From Fragaria x ananassa (Eukaryota > Streptophyta > Magnoliopsida > Rosales > Rosaceae): 64,000 nt of DNA. The notes beneath the pieces are model-generated. The model was not told the DNA's origin, ran no database searches, and saw only the letters and a program-made list of their open reading frames with translations. A program made the translations under genes and the position numbers. How positions within the stretch are numbered: position 1 is the first letter of the stretch; every line of letters starts with the position of its first letter. Positions 1 through 10,185 of the stretch are shown one piece after another. The stretch spans positions 3,908,501 through 3,972,500 of the forward strand of contig CP139753.1 of assembly GCA_034370585.1 (NCBI GenBank). The letters run 5' to 3'.

Positions 1-336
1 ACACAAGACCCTTCCTTGGATCCCAAGTTTGCTAGGGACTTGAAAGACAAGTGTCCTCCATCCTCATCACCAAACAATGTGGTACAACTTGATGGTGTTA
101 CACCAAACAGGCTAGACAACCAGTACTACACAAACTTGATGAACCATCGTGGCCTATTTGCGTCGGATCAAACTCTTCTTAGCAGCCGTTCGACGACAGG
201 GATGGTGAGGAATAATGTCAGACTTGGTCCAGCTTGGGCTAAGAAGTTTGCATCAGCTATGGTGAAAATGGGTTCCATCGATGTCCTCACAGGAAGACAG
301 GGTGTGATCATAAAGAAGTGTGGGGTTGTGAACTAG
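1..336 (+). CDS. Class III secretory peroxidase, C-terminal part (5' end outside window)
   Basis: The frame is open from base 1 to a TAG at 334-336, giving 111 residues of the last exon. Seen: a PNRLDNQYY segment, then GLFASDQTLLSS and a C-terminal LTGRQGVIIKKCGVVN. In plant class III haem peroxidases the Asp residues around these motifs bind the proximal calcium, and the late Cys forms a conserved disulfide. These enzymes are secreted to wall or vacuole and use H2O2 to oxidise phenolics (lignification, wall cross-linking). The distal and proximal His residues and the signal peptide lie outside the window, so activity cannot be judged. The subgroup is not assigned. Confidence 0.93.
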   Translation, partial: TQDPSLDPKFARDLKDKCPPSSSPNNVVQLDGVTPNRLDNQYYTNLMNHRGLFASDQTLLSSRSTTGMVRNNVRLGPAWAKKFASAMVKMGSIDVLTGRQGVIIKKCGVVN

Positions 337-780
337 CTAGAAGAAATCTGAGGGTCACTAGATAGTCGGTACGATCATATTGAAATTGTTCATCTCTTGT
401 CACCATTTTTCATTAAGTTAAATTGCTTTGTCAAATTGTTTGATCACCTTGTTTACAGCCAGAAAGTGTGTGAATTCAATTCAGACTTCAAGAGTTAAAT
501 GTATGATGCAAAATAAACTAGTATAGTTCAATAACCTTGAGCCTGTCACAACTCAGAAGCATGGTAAACTTGAGAGATCATGATGTTTTCAAATTAAATA
601 TTTTGGACCCGAGAAATTACAATAGTACATAGTCTCATCTCTATAAAGGCATGTTGCCTCTCTCTACGAAGAACTACGCTATATGCCTATTTTCATACAA
701 TCAAGAAGTTCATAATATAGCAAGCATGCAGACACTGCAAAGGGTAAATGATTAATAAGGGACATTACACGTCCACAATC
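337..780. other. 3' flank of the peroxidase gene
   Basis: AT-rich sequence that should include the peroxidase 3'UTR. I see no coding potential and no repeat structure before the CACTA target site. Confidence 0.5.
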
Positions 781-2050
781 TTACACTACCAGGACAAGCA
801 CTTTAGCCGACGAAAAATTTTCGTCGGCCTGTTATCTTAATTCATCGGCTAAGATCTTAGCCGACGAACCTTAGTCGGCTATAGTGTCGTCGGGAAAGGG
901 TCGTCGGTGAAGACTTTAGCCGACGAAATTTTTTTTTCGTCGGCTATAGTCCCACAGTTAGCCGACGAAAAACATGTCGTCGGTTTTTTTCTCAGACTTT
1001 AGCCGACGAAACAATTAAGATATTCGTCGGCTAAAGTGTGTAATAAATAATTAAAAAAATAACTATAGCCGATGAAATATAGTAAATTTCGTCGGCTAAA
1101 CCTTATAAAAAAATTAAAAAAATAACTATAGCTGACGAAATATGCCATAATTTTTCGGCTAAACCTTATAAAAAATATAAAAATACTATAGCCGACGAAT
1201 AAACCTTTAAATATCGTCGGCTAAACCTTTAAATATCGTCGGCTAAAGTTGCTGGTTTTTGAAAAAAAAAACTGCAGAAACTTTCGGCCACCTCCAATCA
1301 CCACCAAAATTTGACAGAATCTTCCTCTCAACATTTCAAACAACTTTCTAGAAGAAGTCGAAGCCCAATTCTAAGCCTAAACAGGTCAATTGAATCAAAA
1401 CATAAAAATCCCCAATTTTAAACCCTAAAAACTTCAAATCTGCGATTCTCCTCACACACACCGAATCGAGCTACCAAATTCTAGGGGAATGTAGTACTAA
1501 TCAAACTCAACTTATCCATATATAGAACTCACCAAATGGTGACCTGAGGAAGGAGAAATTCGATCGACACCGAATCCGAACCGGCGGAGTTTTGAAGCTC
1601 GATTTATCCCTCACGGCGGCGCCACTCGATGCACCACCTGTCTAGCAATGAATTAGAGACGACGACAAAACTTTTGGTACAAGTGTGGCGGTCTCCAGTG
1701 GCTTGACGGCGGAGCTAGGCGGAGAAGAAAATTCGGCAGACGAAACAGACTTCTTACCATCCACCTCCGGTAAAACTCCTATGTAAAGAACTTTAGCCGA
1801 CGAAATTCTTTATTTTCGTCGGCTAAACTCTTTTGAAAATTTTGGTTGATCACCAAAAAATTTTAGTTGAAAATTTTGAAAATTGTTCGACTTTAGCCGA
1901 CGACTCTTCATATATTTTCGTCGGCTAAAGTCCTTTGAAAATTTTTACCGCCCAAAAATTTTTGACCTTAGCCGACGACTTTTCAAATATTTTCATCGGC
2001 TAAAGTCCTTTGAAAATTTTTGGGCGGCTAAAAGTATTTTTATACATTTG

Positions 2051-2341
2051 GCATGTTGTGATTGTGATGATCAAACTTGAGAAACAGAAATCCAACCGTC
2101 AGATCTGACCATCATGATAAAATACATATATGGGAAAAAATTCAACTTGATCCGAAAAGAATAAGGGCTCGATCCGGACGGTCAATCTCGTAAGTCAAAC
2201 CCCTAAACGCACGGAAAAGGTCGTTCGACCGTCTAAATTACGTATTTTGGCCGGACCTCCAACTGAAAATAGTTTTAAACCGATGACACGCAACAAGTCG
2301 TATAAAAATTTTACGCAAAATAACCACCGAATATAGGGCTA
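2051..2341 (+). repeat. Direct repeat copy A (291 bp) inside the CACTA element
   Basis: This 291-bp segment starts GCATGTTGTGATTGTGATGA and recurs at 2560-2850 with the same length and only a handful of substitutions. Its internal sequence lacks the GCCGACGAAA modules. Confidence 0.9.
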
Positions 2342-2559
2342 CTCATAGGGGGAAAAATGAAAAATTGCATTGACCGCAACTATCGGCACCGAATATTTAC
2401 CGGAATAGTGTGATTTTTCAACCGTACTTGGATGTATTTCAACATTCTCGTCATATCTTATTTCATGACTTTTTGGCGTTTGAAGGTTTTACGTATAGTT
2501 TGTTTTTGAAACGGAACATTTACATAACACTTGGTAAACAAGTTATACAACATTAGTAT

Positions 2560-2850
2560 GCATGTTGTGATTGTGATGATCAAACTTGAGAAACAGAAAT
2601 CCGACCGTCAGATCTGACCATCATGATAAAATACATGTATGGGAAAAAATTCAACTTGATCCGAAAAGAATAAGAGCTCGATCCGGGCGGTCAATCTCGT
2701 AAGTCAAACCCCTAAACACACGGAAAAGGTCGTTCGACCGTCTAAATTACGTATTTTGGCCGGACCTCCAACTGAAAATAGTTTTAAACCGATGACACGC
2801 AACAAGTCGTATAAAAATTTTACGCAAAATAACCACCGAATATAGGGCTA
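2560..2850 (+). repeat. Direct repeat copy B (291 bp) inside the CACTA element
   Basis: Second copy of the 2051-2341 segment, offset by 509 bp and nearly identical. The intervening 218 bp is present only once. Confidence 0.9.
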
Positions 2851-3188
2851 TAGTAGGTAATAAAAAAATTTTAGGGTTTAGCCGACGAATACCCTAAGTA
2901 TTCGTCGGCTATAGTATGTAATTAAAAAATTAAAAAATTAAAAAATAACTATAGCCGACGAAATATTAGGTTATTCGTCGGCAAAAACCATCTTAACCGA
3001 CGAATTATAGTGTATTTCGTCGGCTAAAGGAAAAAAATACATTAAAAAAAACAGACGATATTCGCTGTCAAGATCTGCGAATATAAAGAACTTTAGCCGA
3101 CGAAAATATAATTTAGCCGACGAAGGAAAATTTCGTCGGCCTGGTTTTTTTTTTTTCATCGGCTAAAGTCTTTCTTCTTGTAGTGTTA

Positions 3189-3587
3189 TTAATTTCATGC
3201 CTCGCAAATGCGATTTCAATGTTCTCATATACTCAGGGAAGGAAATCATGTAACGCAGATTTAATCCTCGGGGGCAAACTTCGGTTTAACTTCTTCAGGG
3301 TTTGTTTATTGGGATTCAATCCTCCAATTCCTTAGTAATCTTTGCCTTCGACATCAACTCAGTTTACCTTATTTTCTCTTTCTTCATTGAGTTTCTTTCG
3401 CTATTGCATTATCTTGTTATCTTGTAGGTTATGTTGCTTTGCTCTTTGTTTCAGTGACGCATATATCCAATGCAAGACTCACTTAGGCTTAGGTGAGAAT
3501 TTCAGGTAAAAAAAATAAAATAATTCACATCTAAAAAATAGATATACATCTTTATCTTTTGCATCTAAATTAAATGATAGGACCTAA
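3189..3587. other. Spacer between the two transposons
   Basis: AT-rich single-copy-looking DNA between the CACTA element and the Pack-MULE. I see no gene in it. Confidence 0.5.
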
Positions 3588-3596
3588 TTGTTATAT

Positions 3597-3722
3597 GGGC
3601 TAAATGCTTGTGACACCCTGTAGTTTACACCTAAAATCAGTTTTGTCCCTCACTTTTTTTTTTTAAACTGGTATACCCCTATACTTTTAATTCTCGACTG
3701 ATTTGCTCTTGTCGTCAATTGA
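3597..3722 (+). repeat. Left terminal inverted repeat of the Pack-MULE
   Basis: About 125 bp matching the complement of 5182-5306, with a few substitutions and a one-base difference in a T run. Confidence 0.92.
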
Positions 3723-3999
3723 CCGTTAAAGAAGACTGTTAAGTTGCTGAGACTCAGCTAGAAACCTGCAACATCGACATAATATGTCCAATATACCCCT
3801 GACTATAGTGACTTTTACAGGTCCTTCAGCAAGCCTCACCGACGGCGCCGACGACGGCGCCCACAGCCGGGTGAGTCGAGGTGGCGGCAGAGAGGGGAGG
3901 AGCAAGGGAGGGAGGAGAAGGAGGAGGATTTTCTCGGGTCGAAAACCGGGTCGGTGAACTTCCAGTAATTTCCATAAGGATTTTCTTCTTTGCTGGTTT

Positions 4000-4312
4000 G
4001 TGCTGCACCGTCGGGAGATATTCAGAGCTAAGATTGATGACCTCTCGGACGTTTTACTTGTTGAAATCCTGTGCCGCCTTCCCTGCAACAAACTCATATT
4101 CCAATGCAAGCTTGTGTCCAAGTCTTGGTATAATCTCATATCTGCTCCTTACTTTGTTCGCCGCTATCTATGCCTTCAACGTCAGATGCAAAAGCCTGTT
4201 CTGAAAACCCTAGTTTTTTTCGAGATAACCAAACCAATATCTCTCATCACAACGTCGGATCATCCGGTCTTCAAAGCAGCTGCAAGTAACTTCACTCCCG
4301 TCGACTTTGTTG
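4000..4312 (+). pseudogene. Captured F-box gene fragment
   Basis: Translating from 4000 gives DDLSDVLLVEILCRLP followed by CKLVSKSWYNLIS and PYFVRRYL. This is a complete plant F-box motif, the region of SCF ubiquitin-ligase receptors that binds SKP1. Only the N-terminal part of the parent gene is present. The substrate-binding kelch, LRR or F-box-associated region is absent, because the frame runs into the antisense C2 fragment and stops at 4387-4389. It lies inside the Pack-MULE and is almost certainly a transduplicated piece, not a functional gene. Any product would be an F-box peptide without a substrate domain. Confidence 0.8.
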
Positions 4313-4320
4313 CACCAACC

Positions 4321-4530
4321 GGGTACGCCATCACCGGCTCACTCTTCTTGGCCGGCTTCGGCACCGTGACCTTTTCCCCGAACTTATAAGAGAAGGTGAG
4401 CTCGCCCTTGGGCTTGCCGGAAGGTCGCCGGAAGGTCGCCCTTGGACTTCATGTCCCTGGGGTCGGCGGAGTCGAAGAGCTCCTTGAGGGGGACGTCGGC
4501 CAAGGAGGACTTCATGTCTATAAAAAATAC
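4321..4530 (-). pseudogene. Captured C2-domain (SRC2-like) gene fragment, antisense
   Basis: The complement strand reads DMKSSLADVPLKELFDSAD and then, after a small deletion that shifts the frame, RRPSGKPKGELTFSYKFGEK followed by VTVPKPAKKSEPVMAYP. The spacing and the RRPSGKPKG..FSYKFGEK motif are characteristic of plant SRC2/BAP-like proteins just after their C2 calcium and phospholipid-binding domain. A short tandem duplication (GGCGACCTTCC twice) sits at the junction. The fragment is antisense to the other two captured pieces in the Pack-MULE. Confidence 0.75.
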
Positions 4531-4582
4531 TCAAACCCTTCAAAACATTCCCTCAAACCCTTCCACGACCCCGAAACTCTCC

Positions 4583-5104
4583 ATGGATTCCGACCCTTTA
4601 TTCATCCCCATAATGTTTCACTCCTCCCTTTCCGCCTTGGAGCCATTTGCTTATGCTCTGTTTTTCATCTCCCTATTTTCTCTCTGGCTCAGACCCGGCG
4701 GTGTCGCCTGGGCTCTCTGTAAGGTCAGAGCTTGCAACCCTATTCCCGGCCCACCCGGATACCCTCTCATTGGTTCCATGTCCATCTTCACTGCCTCTGC
4801 ACCTCACAGAGTTCTGGCCAAGCTCGCCAGAAGCTTGAATGCCAAACCTTTGCTGTCTCTATCGGTTGGTTTCACCCGGTTCGTAATCTCAAGCAACCCG
4901 GAGACTGCGAAAGAGGTTCTCAACAGTTCAGCTTTCGCTAACAGGCCGAGGAATGAAACTGCATACGAGCTTCTGTTTAACAGAGCCATGGGGTTTGCAC
5001 CATATGGAGAGTACTGGAGGAATCTGAGGAGAATCGCAGCGACTCATTTGTTCAGTCCGAAGAGAATAGCTGGTTCGGAACGGTTTAGGATTGAAATGGC
5101 GAGG
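4583..5104 (+). pseudogene. Captured CYP78A cytochrome P450 N-terminal fragment
   Basis: The frame beginning MDSDPLFIPIMF contains a hydrophobic membrane anchor (ALFFISLFSLWL), the Pro-rich hinge NPIPGPPGYPLIGSM, then VISSNPETAKEVL, FANRP and FAPYGEYWRNLRRI. These mark the first third of a plant CYP78A, a family affecting organ and seed size. The oxygen-binding, ExxR and haem-cysteine regions are missing. Homology ends near 5104, and the frame runs on to a stop at 5156-5158 inside non-homologous Pack-MULE sequence. The piece is fused in frame to upstream sequence opposite the C2 fragment. It is a captured fragment, not an active enzyme. Confidence 0.88.
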
Positions 5105-5181
5105 TGGGTAAAATTGTCATCTCACTACCTTGGTCTCATACATGTGTCAACATGTTAGCCACGTCAGCTACATAACGGGTT

Positions 5182-5306
5182 CACTTGACGACAAGGGCAA
5201 ATCAGTCGATAATTTAAAATATAGGGGTATACCAGTTTTAAAAAAAAAAGTGAGGGACAAAACTGATTTTAGGTGTAAACTACAGGGTGTCACAAGTATT
5301 TAGCCC
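5182..5306 (-). repeat. Right terminal inverted repeat of the Pack-MULE
   Basis: Complement of 3597-3722, ending ATTTAGCCC directly before the 9-bp target duplication. Confidence 0.92.
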
Positions 5307-5315
5307 TTGTTATAT

Positions 5316-7194
5316 TCATCTCTAATCAGCGAGTATATAAGTGACTTATGCAAGTTTTTAGTCGTATTCTACAACTAGGGTTTATTAAAGGTTAAGATTT
5401 GATATGGGGATATGAAAGTTCAAGAAGGTTACATAATATTTGAATCATTGTTGAGATATTGAATTGCAGAAAGAATCTGATATCAGAATATGTCTATGTG
5501 AATTACACCTATCTTGTAGAATGCATGTATATTACTATTAATTAAGTTGATGTTGTTTTGACTAGATATTAACGACTTTTGAATCTCAATTCCCAAATTC
5601 AAAAACGCCATCTAGCTACCTGCCCATTTCCTTACCTCCCCAGCCTTTTGATTGCTAATTCGTTACTCTCAAATTCTCATCACCGTCTAATTTCAATAGT
5701 TTTAGCGGGCCACTCGACCGTCTTAATCGGTGATTTACTCGACCTCGATTGTCTCGTTTGTTACTCAAATTAACAAAACATTTCTCACTGTCGAGATGAG
5801 TTGATTTTTTTTGTTACAGTTAACCCATGTAACATTTTCATCATGAATCTGCCATTGTTTTGTTTACTGGGGATTTGTCAATCCCGCATCCCTATATGTT
5901 GTACTTACATTCTCTTCTCTTAATAAATGGAGTTAAGCTCCTTTTAATCGGGAAAAAAAAAAAAAAAAACCACCCCAAACCATAGTTTACGTATTGTTCA
6001 CCCTTTCTTTTGCTTGCAGATCGAAGTTGCACACCTTCTCATAGCGCGAAGGGAGTGGATGATGCGATGTGAAATCCAATTGCCAATCACAAAGAGCAAC
6101 ACGCCACTGGACTAACGCGTTTGCCATAGCATGGCTCTCGATTTGATCTTCTGGCTCAAGTGGTGCTGAACTTGTCCGACTAATCAACAAAGACCGCCAG
6201 TTAAGAACAGGTACTCAGATGGATCATAATCAAACGTAAAAACCATGCAAATATAAGTCCACTCTAGCTGACCTAATCGTAAATTCGTAATCAAGGTACT
6301 CAGATGAACTAGCTACTTATTGGTGTGTCATAACTTTCACATGCGCATGCAGTACTGTGTGTTGTCGTAGCGCTTTGGCATGTATTGTCTAATCAAAAGG
6401 AAACAGTAACTTTGCAGACTTCTAGCTGTTCAATACGTCTGCTTTGCTTTCCAACAGAAAATTGTAGGGGCTAGTTATCTTTTCGATGATGCGTTGTCGA
6501 TCTTGCATCAATTCGTACGAAATCGGGCTCTTTTCGACGTTCTCACTACCAGAAAACCTTCGTCCACTCTCTTGGGTGTAGTGCGCGCTGAACAGTACGT
6601 TCGTACGAAACCCTGCGTGGTGGTGGTGGCTTCCTAAAGTAAACCACACTCACCCTAGCTAGCTCACTCCCCCTCGTTGCCGATCGAAGAAGAGAGCTCT
6701 CTGCCCCTTGGTTCAGTAAGCTGTTCATTACTGTCATTTATTTCTCTTTTAGATTCATCTACGATTCTTATAAGATCGAGCTCCTAAGTTTGGTTTTCCC
6801 TTTGAGCGTGCATGGTTATATGTCTGATTAGTTGTGAAATATATATGTAAGCACTTGAAACTTTACAAACTAAAAGCAGCTAATAGTGTGCTCTTGTTCA
6901 AAAAAAGAAGAAAAAAGCAGCTAATAATGCTCTGATATGTTCAAATCAAGAGGAGCCTACCTCTGCGTACGGCTCTAATTAACTCATATTTCACTTAAAC
7001 TAATGTAGTGAGTTTATGAGAACTGTTGTTTGAAGATGGATCTCATTTTGGAGACATTATATATGTTTATGTGGAAGATCAAATAAGTAGATTACAGCTG
7101 GTAACTTGAACATCCTGTATGACTTACGTATCCTATTGATCCGTTCTTTCATGTAAACTCAGATAGATCAACTTCTCCTTAAATTTGTGAAAAG
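5316..7194. other. Intergenic; possible retroposon 3' end near 5900-5970
   Basis: No gene is recognisable. At about 5870-5970 a TTGTACTTACATTCTCTT..TTAATAAA stretch runs into a run of about 17 A, which resembles the 3' end of a plant LINE or other retroposon, but no coding part is attached. The last ~500 bp (from about 6640) should contain the promoter and 5'UTR of the gene starting at 7195. I cannot place the TSS. Confidence 0.35.
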
Positions 7195-8061
7195 ATGGAA
7201 AAATGTGCTGCGATTCGTGAACGAACAACAACTGAACCCCTAGCAGGGTTAAATCAACTAACCCCGGAGCTGATCAAACTTGTGGAAGAAGCTCAGGTTC
7301 CATTTTATCCTGGTTGTAGATACACGGTACACAATGTAATCAATGAATTGATGGATGATATGCAGTCGTCTGAATCAAATGCAACAGGCACATGCCTCAG
7401 AGAGACCGTTGGGCTTTTCATACCTTCGATGCCAAATGGTGGGAAACAATGGCAAATCGCTGAGATTGATAAACTGATATATGCTTATACCCTAATCCGC
7501 TCTCTGAAGTCCCATGGTGGTAATACAGAGCCATCTTCCAAGGTATCATACAACAGTTCATTATATTCATGATTTATATTTCATTCACTTGATGTGTGTT
7601 GATGCATATGTTAACTTTTATATAACTGTCACAGGCTGCAACTAATGGAAACAAGGTGCGGTGGAATTTTCAACCAACAATGATATCTGCCCAACAATCT
7701 GAACTGGTATGTCATCTTATTCTACTTTTTACAAAGACTAATTCACCATATATACCAACACTTCATGAAATCAAGTGAGTACTTATTTCAAGTGAGTACA
7801 TTGATGAATTACAGGTCCCAAATGCAACTGGCGGAACTTTTTTTGTGAGGGAGTCCATCCAAGATGGTTATCCACAGTTGCAGCAGAATTCTCGACCAAC
7901 TTTGTCGTTGTTTCCACAACGCTCTGAACAGGTACATCTTATGTTCATGCATGCATACACTCGAAATTCTATTTATGAGTATAAGAATTTTCAAATTGCT
8001 TATCCTCCCTTCGTCTCACATGTGAACTGTTTCTACTCATAATCAGCAGCATATGTCATAA
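7195..8061 (+). CDS. Unknown small protein, four exons, ending with a TLSLFP (WUS-box-like) motif
   Basis: Not recognised. Proposed exons are 7195-7542, 7635-7706, 7815-7931 and 8047-8061. All junctions are GT-AG in phase 0, giving 183 residues. Residues 1-116 are a mixed helical region (LTPELIKLVEEAQ, VINELMDDM, IDKLIYAYTLIRSL) with no motif I can name. Exon 2 carries NKVRWNFQPTM, weakly reminiscent of the start of a WOX homeodomain (xRWNPTPEQ). Exon 3 ends NSRPTLSLFPQRSEQ, and TLSLFP fits the WUS-box pattern TLxLFP. No homeodomain is present, so it is not a normal WOX gene. It could be a decayed relative, a novel regulator or a spurious model. The phase-0 chain and coding-like composition favour a real gene. 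The tiny last exon is the weakest part. Confidence 0.55.
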
Positions 8062-9750
8062 GAAAAAAATGAGGTTAAATTTTTATCTGTTTGTGAATTA
8101 AGAACCGATTGGTACATGGATGCAGAGAAATATCATTGATGGTACGTAAAACATCTTGAATAAGTGGAACATGAATCTAGTTCCTAAATGAGAGTCAAAA
8201 TCAAAACTAAGAAGCTTCTGATCTTCCCCATGTTTAATTTTATGCAACTTTCTTAATCACTCTTTATTAAGCTAACACTCAGTCAGGAATACGATTACTG
8301 TAGATGTGCGCAGCTCAGACTGGTAGGGCAAAGGGAAAGATATCACTGGGGGACAGCTCTACACCAAAATGAACATGCATTCGCGGATGCATGAAAACCT
8401 TGGTTTGTCTGTGTTTGGTCTAGGAATGAATAATTAAGTACTTTTGTTGTACTTGATGGTTGATTATGGATTTGGATCTTGATGGTTTCTTGGGTTTGTT
8501 ATGAACATATATTAGTATCTGGAAATATGTACGTATGTATGAATCGATGGAGATAAGATGAATTCAAGATTCGATCGATTCAGGAAAAACTAGGTGCATG
8601 CTTCAGTTCTTACTTCTTAGCTAGTCTCTTGATGTTAAATCACATTAACATCCTTCTTTGTACGCCTGTATGTGAACCACTTGTTTTCCAAACCGTTCTG
8701 GAATCTGTTTGGGGTAAAATTACTGATAGGTAAATGATGATTGTCAAAGCCTAATTATGTTTTCAAGGCCAACAAAAACGCACACAGTAGTAAGTTGTCA
8801 AACTGTAATTGTAGGTAGCAAAAATGTATGAAAGCCCCCGGCCAACTTCTTTTCTGATTCACACTCCTTTACTTATATACTTGATTGCATGTTGAAATCT
8901 TATTAGAATCGAACTTGCAGGAGGCTAAGTCACAGCTATCTGTTTTCCTTTCTCTTTAAAATTAAAATCAGTGTAGGTACGTACCAGTATAATGGTGATG
9001 AATTTAATTTCTGCAACAAACCAGCTAAACTCTGCTGGTCAAATCCTTGTATATATAGAAATGTATCAGTAGCCAGTAATAAGACTTAGCACGGACCGCA
9101 CGGTAATGGAAAATAATAAAGTGAAGGGTAAATTAAAGGTCAGTGTCCTGGGATTTAAGGGCCATTGCTTTAGCAGTTTAGCCCTTCCAATTTTTGTTAG
9201 GTATAACCCTCATAAATTCTACACCAGTTCCCCAACTCCCTTTTTACTACAGGGATGGTGACTGGCAATTCCAACTGTCAAAGTAAAAAAGACATTACTA
9301 TTCCCAAATCTACCATAGTAACAGAAGTTTAATATGATGAATTGGCGAATTGATGAGGGCCGGTCTTTACTTGTAAATGCTGTTAGTTGGCCCAACACCT
9401 TACCCTTTTTACTACATCCTGGTTAGCAACTTAGCATCATTATGTTATAGTTAATCTTTGTTATTCTTGCATGCGTTCTCAACTTTAGATAATGAAAACT
9501 CAGGTATAGACAATTGATATTACAAATTTACATCCTGGAATGCTAGGGTTATCATCAATAGAAGGGCAAGGACAAGGACATACGTGTAATTTTAATGTCA
9601 GTTAAGCTTGGTTTTGTGTTTGAATGCGCTTCAATTTATTAGTTGGTTCCATATATAGCAAGGAATAATTGAAACCCTCCCTCTATGCTAAGCCAAAACG
9701 CTCAAGTCTTAGTAACTAGTAAGTCTTTCCTGAAACGGATACCCCTTGCA
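8062..9750. other. Intergenic
   Basis: AT-rich with no recognisable coding or RNA gene. It should include the 3'UTR of the preceding gene and the promoter of the next. Confidence 0.4.
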
Positions 9751-9751
9751 C

Positions 9752-9760
9752 TATAAGAAG
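9752..9760 (+). promoter_or_regulatory. Probable TATA box of the small secreted protein gene
   Basis: TATAAGAAG lies about 110 bp upstream of the start codon, in a good position for a short 5'UTR. Confidence 0.4.
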
Positions 9761-9861
9761 GGGCACTTGGGCAACATGGGTAGGCATCTCTTCCTTGTAT
9801 TAACAAAGAGTTCTGTGAGAGCTAGCTTTGTCATTGGTAAAAGAGATCTGAGTGTTTGAAG

Positions 9862-10185
9862 ATGAAGAGAGTGAGTAAGGTCCTGCTGATGATCCTGACC
9901 ATTGTTGTGGTGGCTCTGGCTTTGAGTGTTGAAGCAAGAGTGATGAAGACCAAGGAGCAAGTTGAGCACCCCCAAAACTTCTATGGAGGAGCTGGAGGTG
10001 CTTTCTTCCCAGGCTCAGGCCCAGGTATGGTCACTGGAATTGGGTTCAGCCCATCAGGCGTCTGCACACTCCCTGGTGGATGTATCCCTACTGCCGGTGG
10101 TTTTCCCACTGTTCCTGGTGGAGCTATTGGTTCTGGTGGCCCTATAATTGGTACTAGTTCAGTTCCAATGATACCACATAACTGA
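9862..10185 (+). CDS. Small secreted Gly/Pro-rich protein (107 aa)
   Basis: A single exon opens MKRVSKVLLMILTIVVVALA, followed by LSVEARV. This is a clear signal peptide with likely cleavage near residue 25-27. The mature part is rich in Gly, Pro, Ser and Thr (GGAGGAFFPGSGPG, VCTLPGGC, TVPGGAIGSGGP) with just two Cys, both in CTLPGGC. This fits the plant family of short glycine/proline-rich apoplastic proteins of unknown biochemical role. The Met at 9862 is chosen because the signal peptide begins there and no earlier in-frame ATG is near. An AATAAAAA polyadenylation-like signal lies near 10450. Confidence 0.8.
   Translation: MKRVSKVLLMILTIVVVALALSVEARVMKTKEQVEHPQNFYGGAGGAFFPGSGPGMVTGIGFSPSGVCTLPGGCIPTAGGFPTVPGGAIGSGGPIIGTSSVPMIPHN

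Larger units (their letters stand above)
784..3185. mobile_element. Non-autonomous CACTA (En/Spm-type) DNA transposon, 2402 bp
   Basis: The element begins CACTACCAGGACAAG and ends CTTCTTGTAGTG, so both ends read CACTAC inward. It is flanked by a perfect 3-bp target duplication TTA (781-783 and 3186-3188), the signature of CACTA elements. Both flanks (about 800-1260 and 1795-2010, then 2870-3175) are packed with roughly thirty copies of GCCGACGAAA or its complement, mostly as head-to-head pairs. These look like an extreme form of the subterminal repeats that CACTA transposases bind. No transposase reading frame is present, so it must be mobilised in trans. The middle (about 1262-1790) is less repetitive, with CCGGCGGAG-like GC-rich patches that may be captured plant sequence. 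This I could not identify. Confidence 0.9.
3597..5306. mobile_element. Pack-MULE (Mutator-like element with captured gene fragments), 1710 bp
   Basis: The element opens GGGCTAAATGCTTGTGACAC and closes with the inverse complement. Its terminal inverted repeats run about 125 bp (3597-3722 and 5182-5306) and are nearly identical. It is bounded by a perfect 9-bp target duplication TTGTTATAT (3588-3596 and 5307-5315), diagnostic of Mutator-like elements. It has no transposase. The interior holds fragments of three unrelated host genes: an F-box N-terminus (sense), a C2-domain protein (antisense) and a CYP78A N-terminus (sense). A purine-rich, GC-rich stretch (about 3840-3960) is a possible fourth capture that I cannot identify. 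The near-identical TIRs and intact TSD suggest a recent insertion. Confidence 0.93.

Noticed and set aside
3881..4204. Open frame in a second phase over the F-box fragment
   Set aside because: It is a shadow frame; the F-box motif is in the 4000-4389 frame.
5579..5773. 64-residue open frame after the Pack-MULE
   Set aside because: No start context, domain or codon pattern of a real gene; probably chance in AT-rich DNA.
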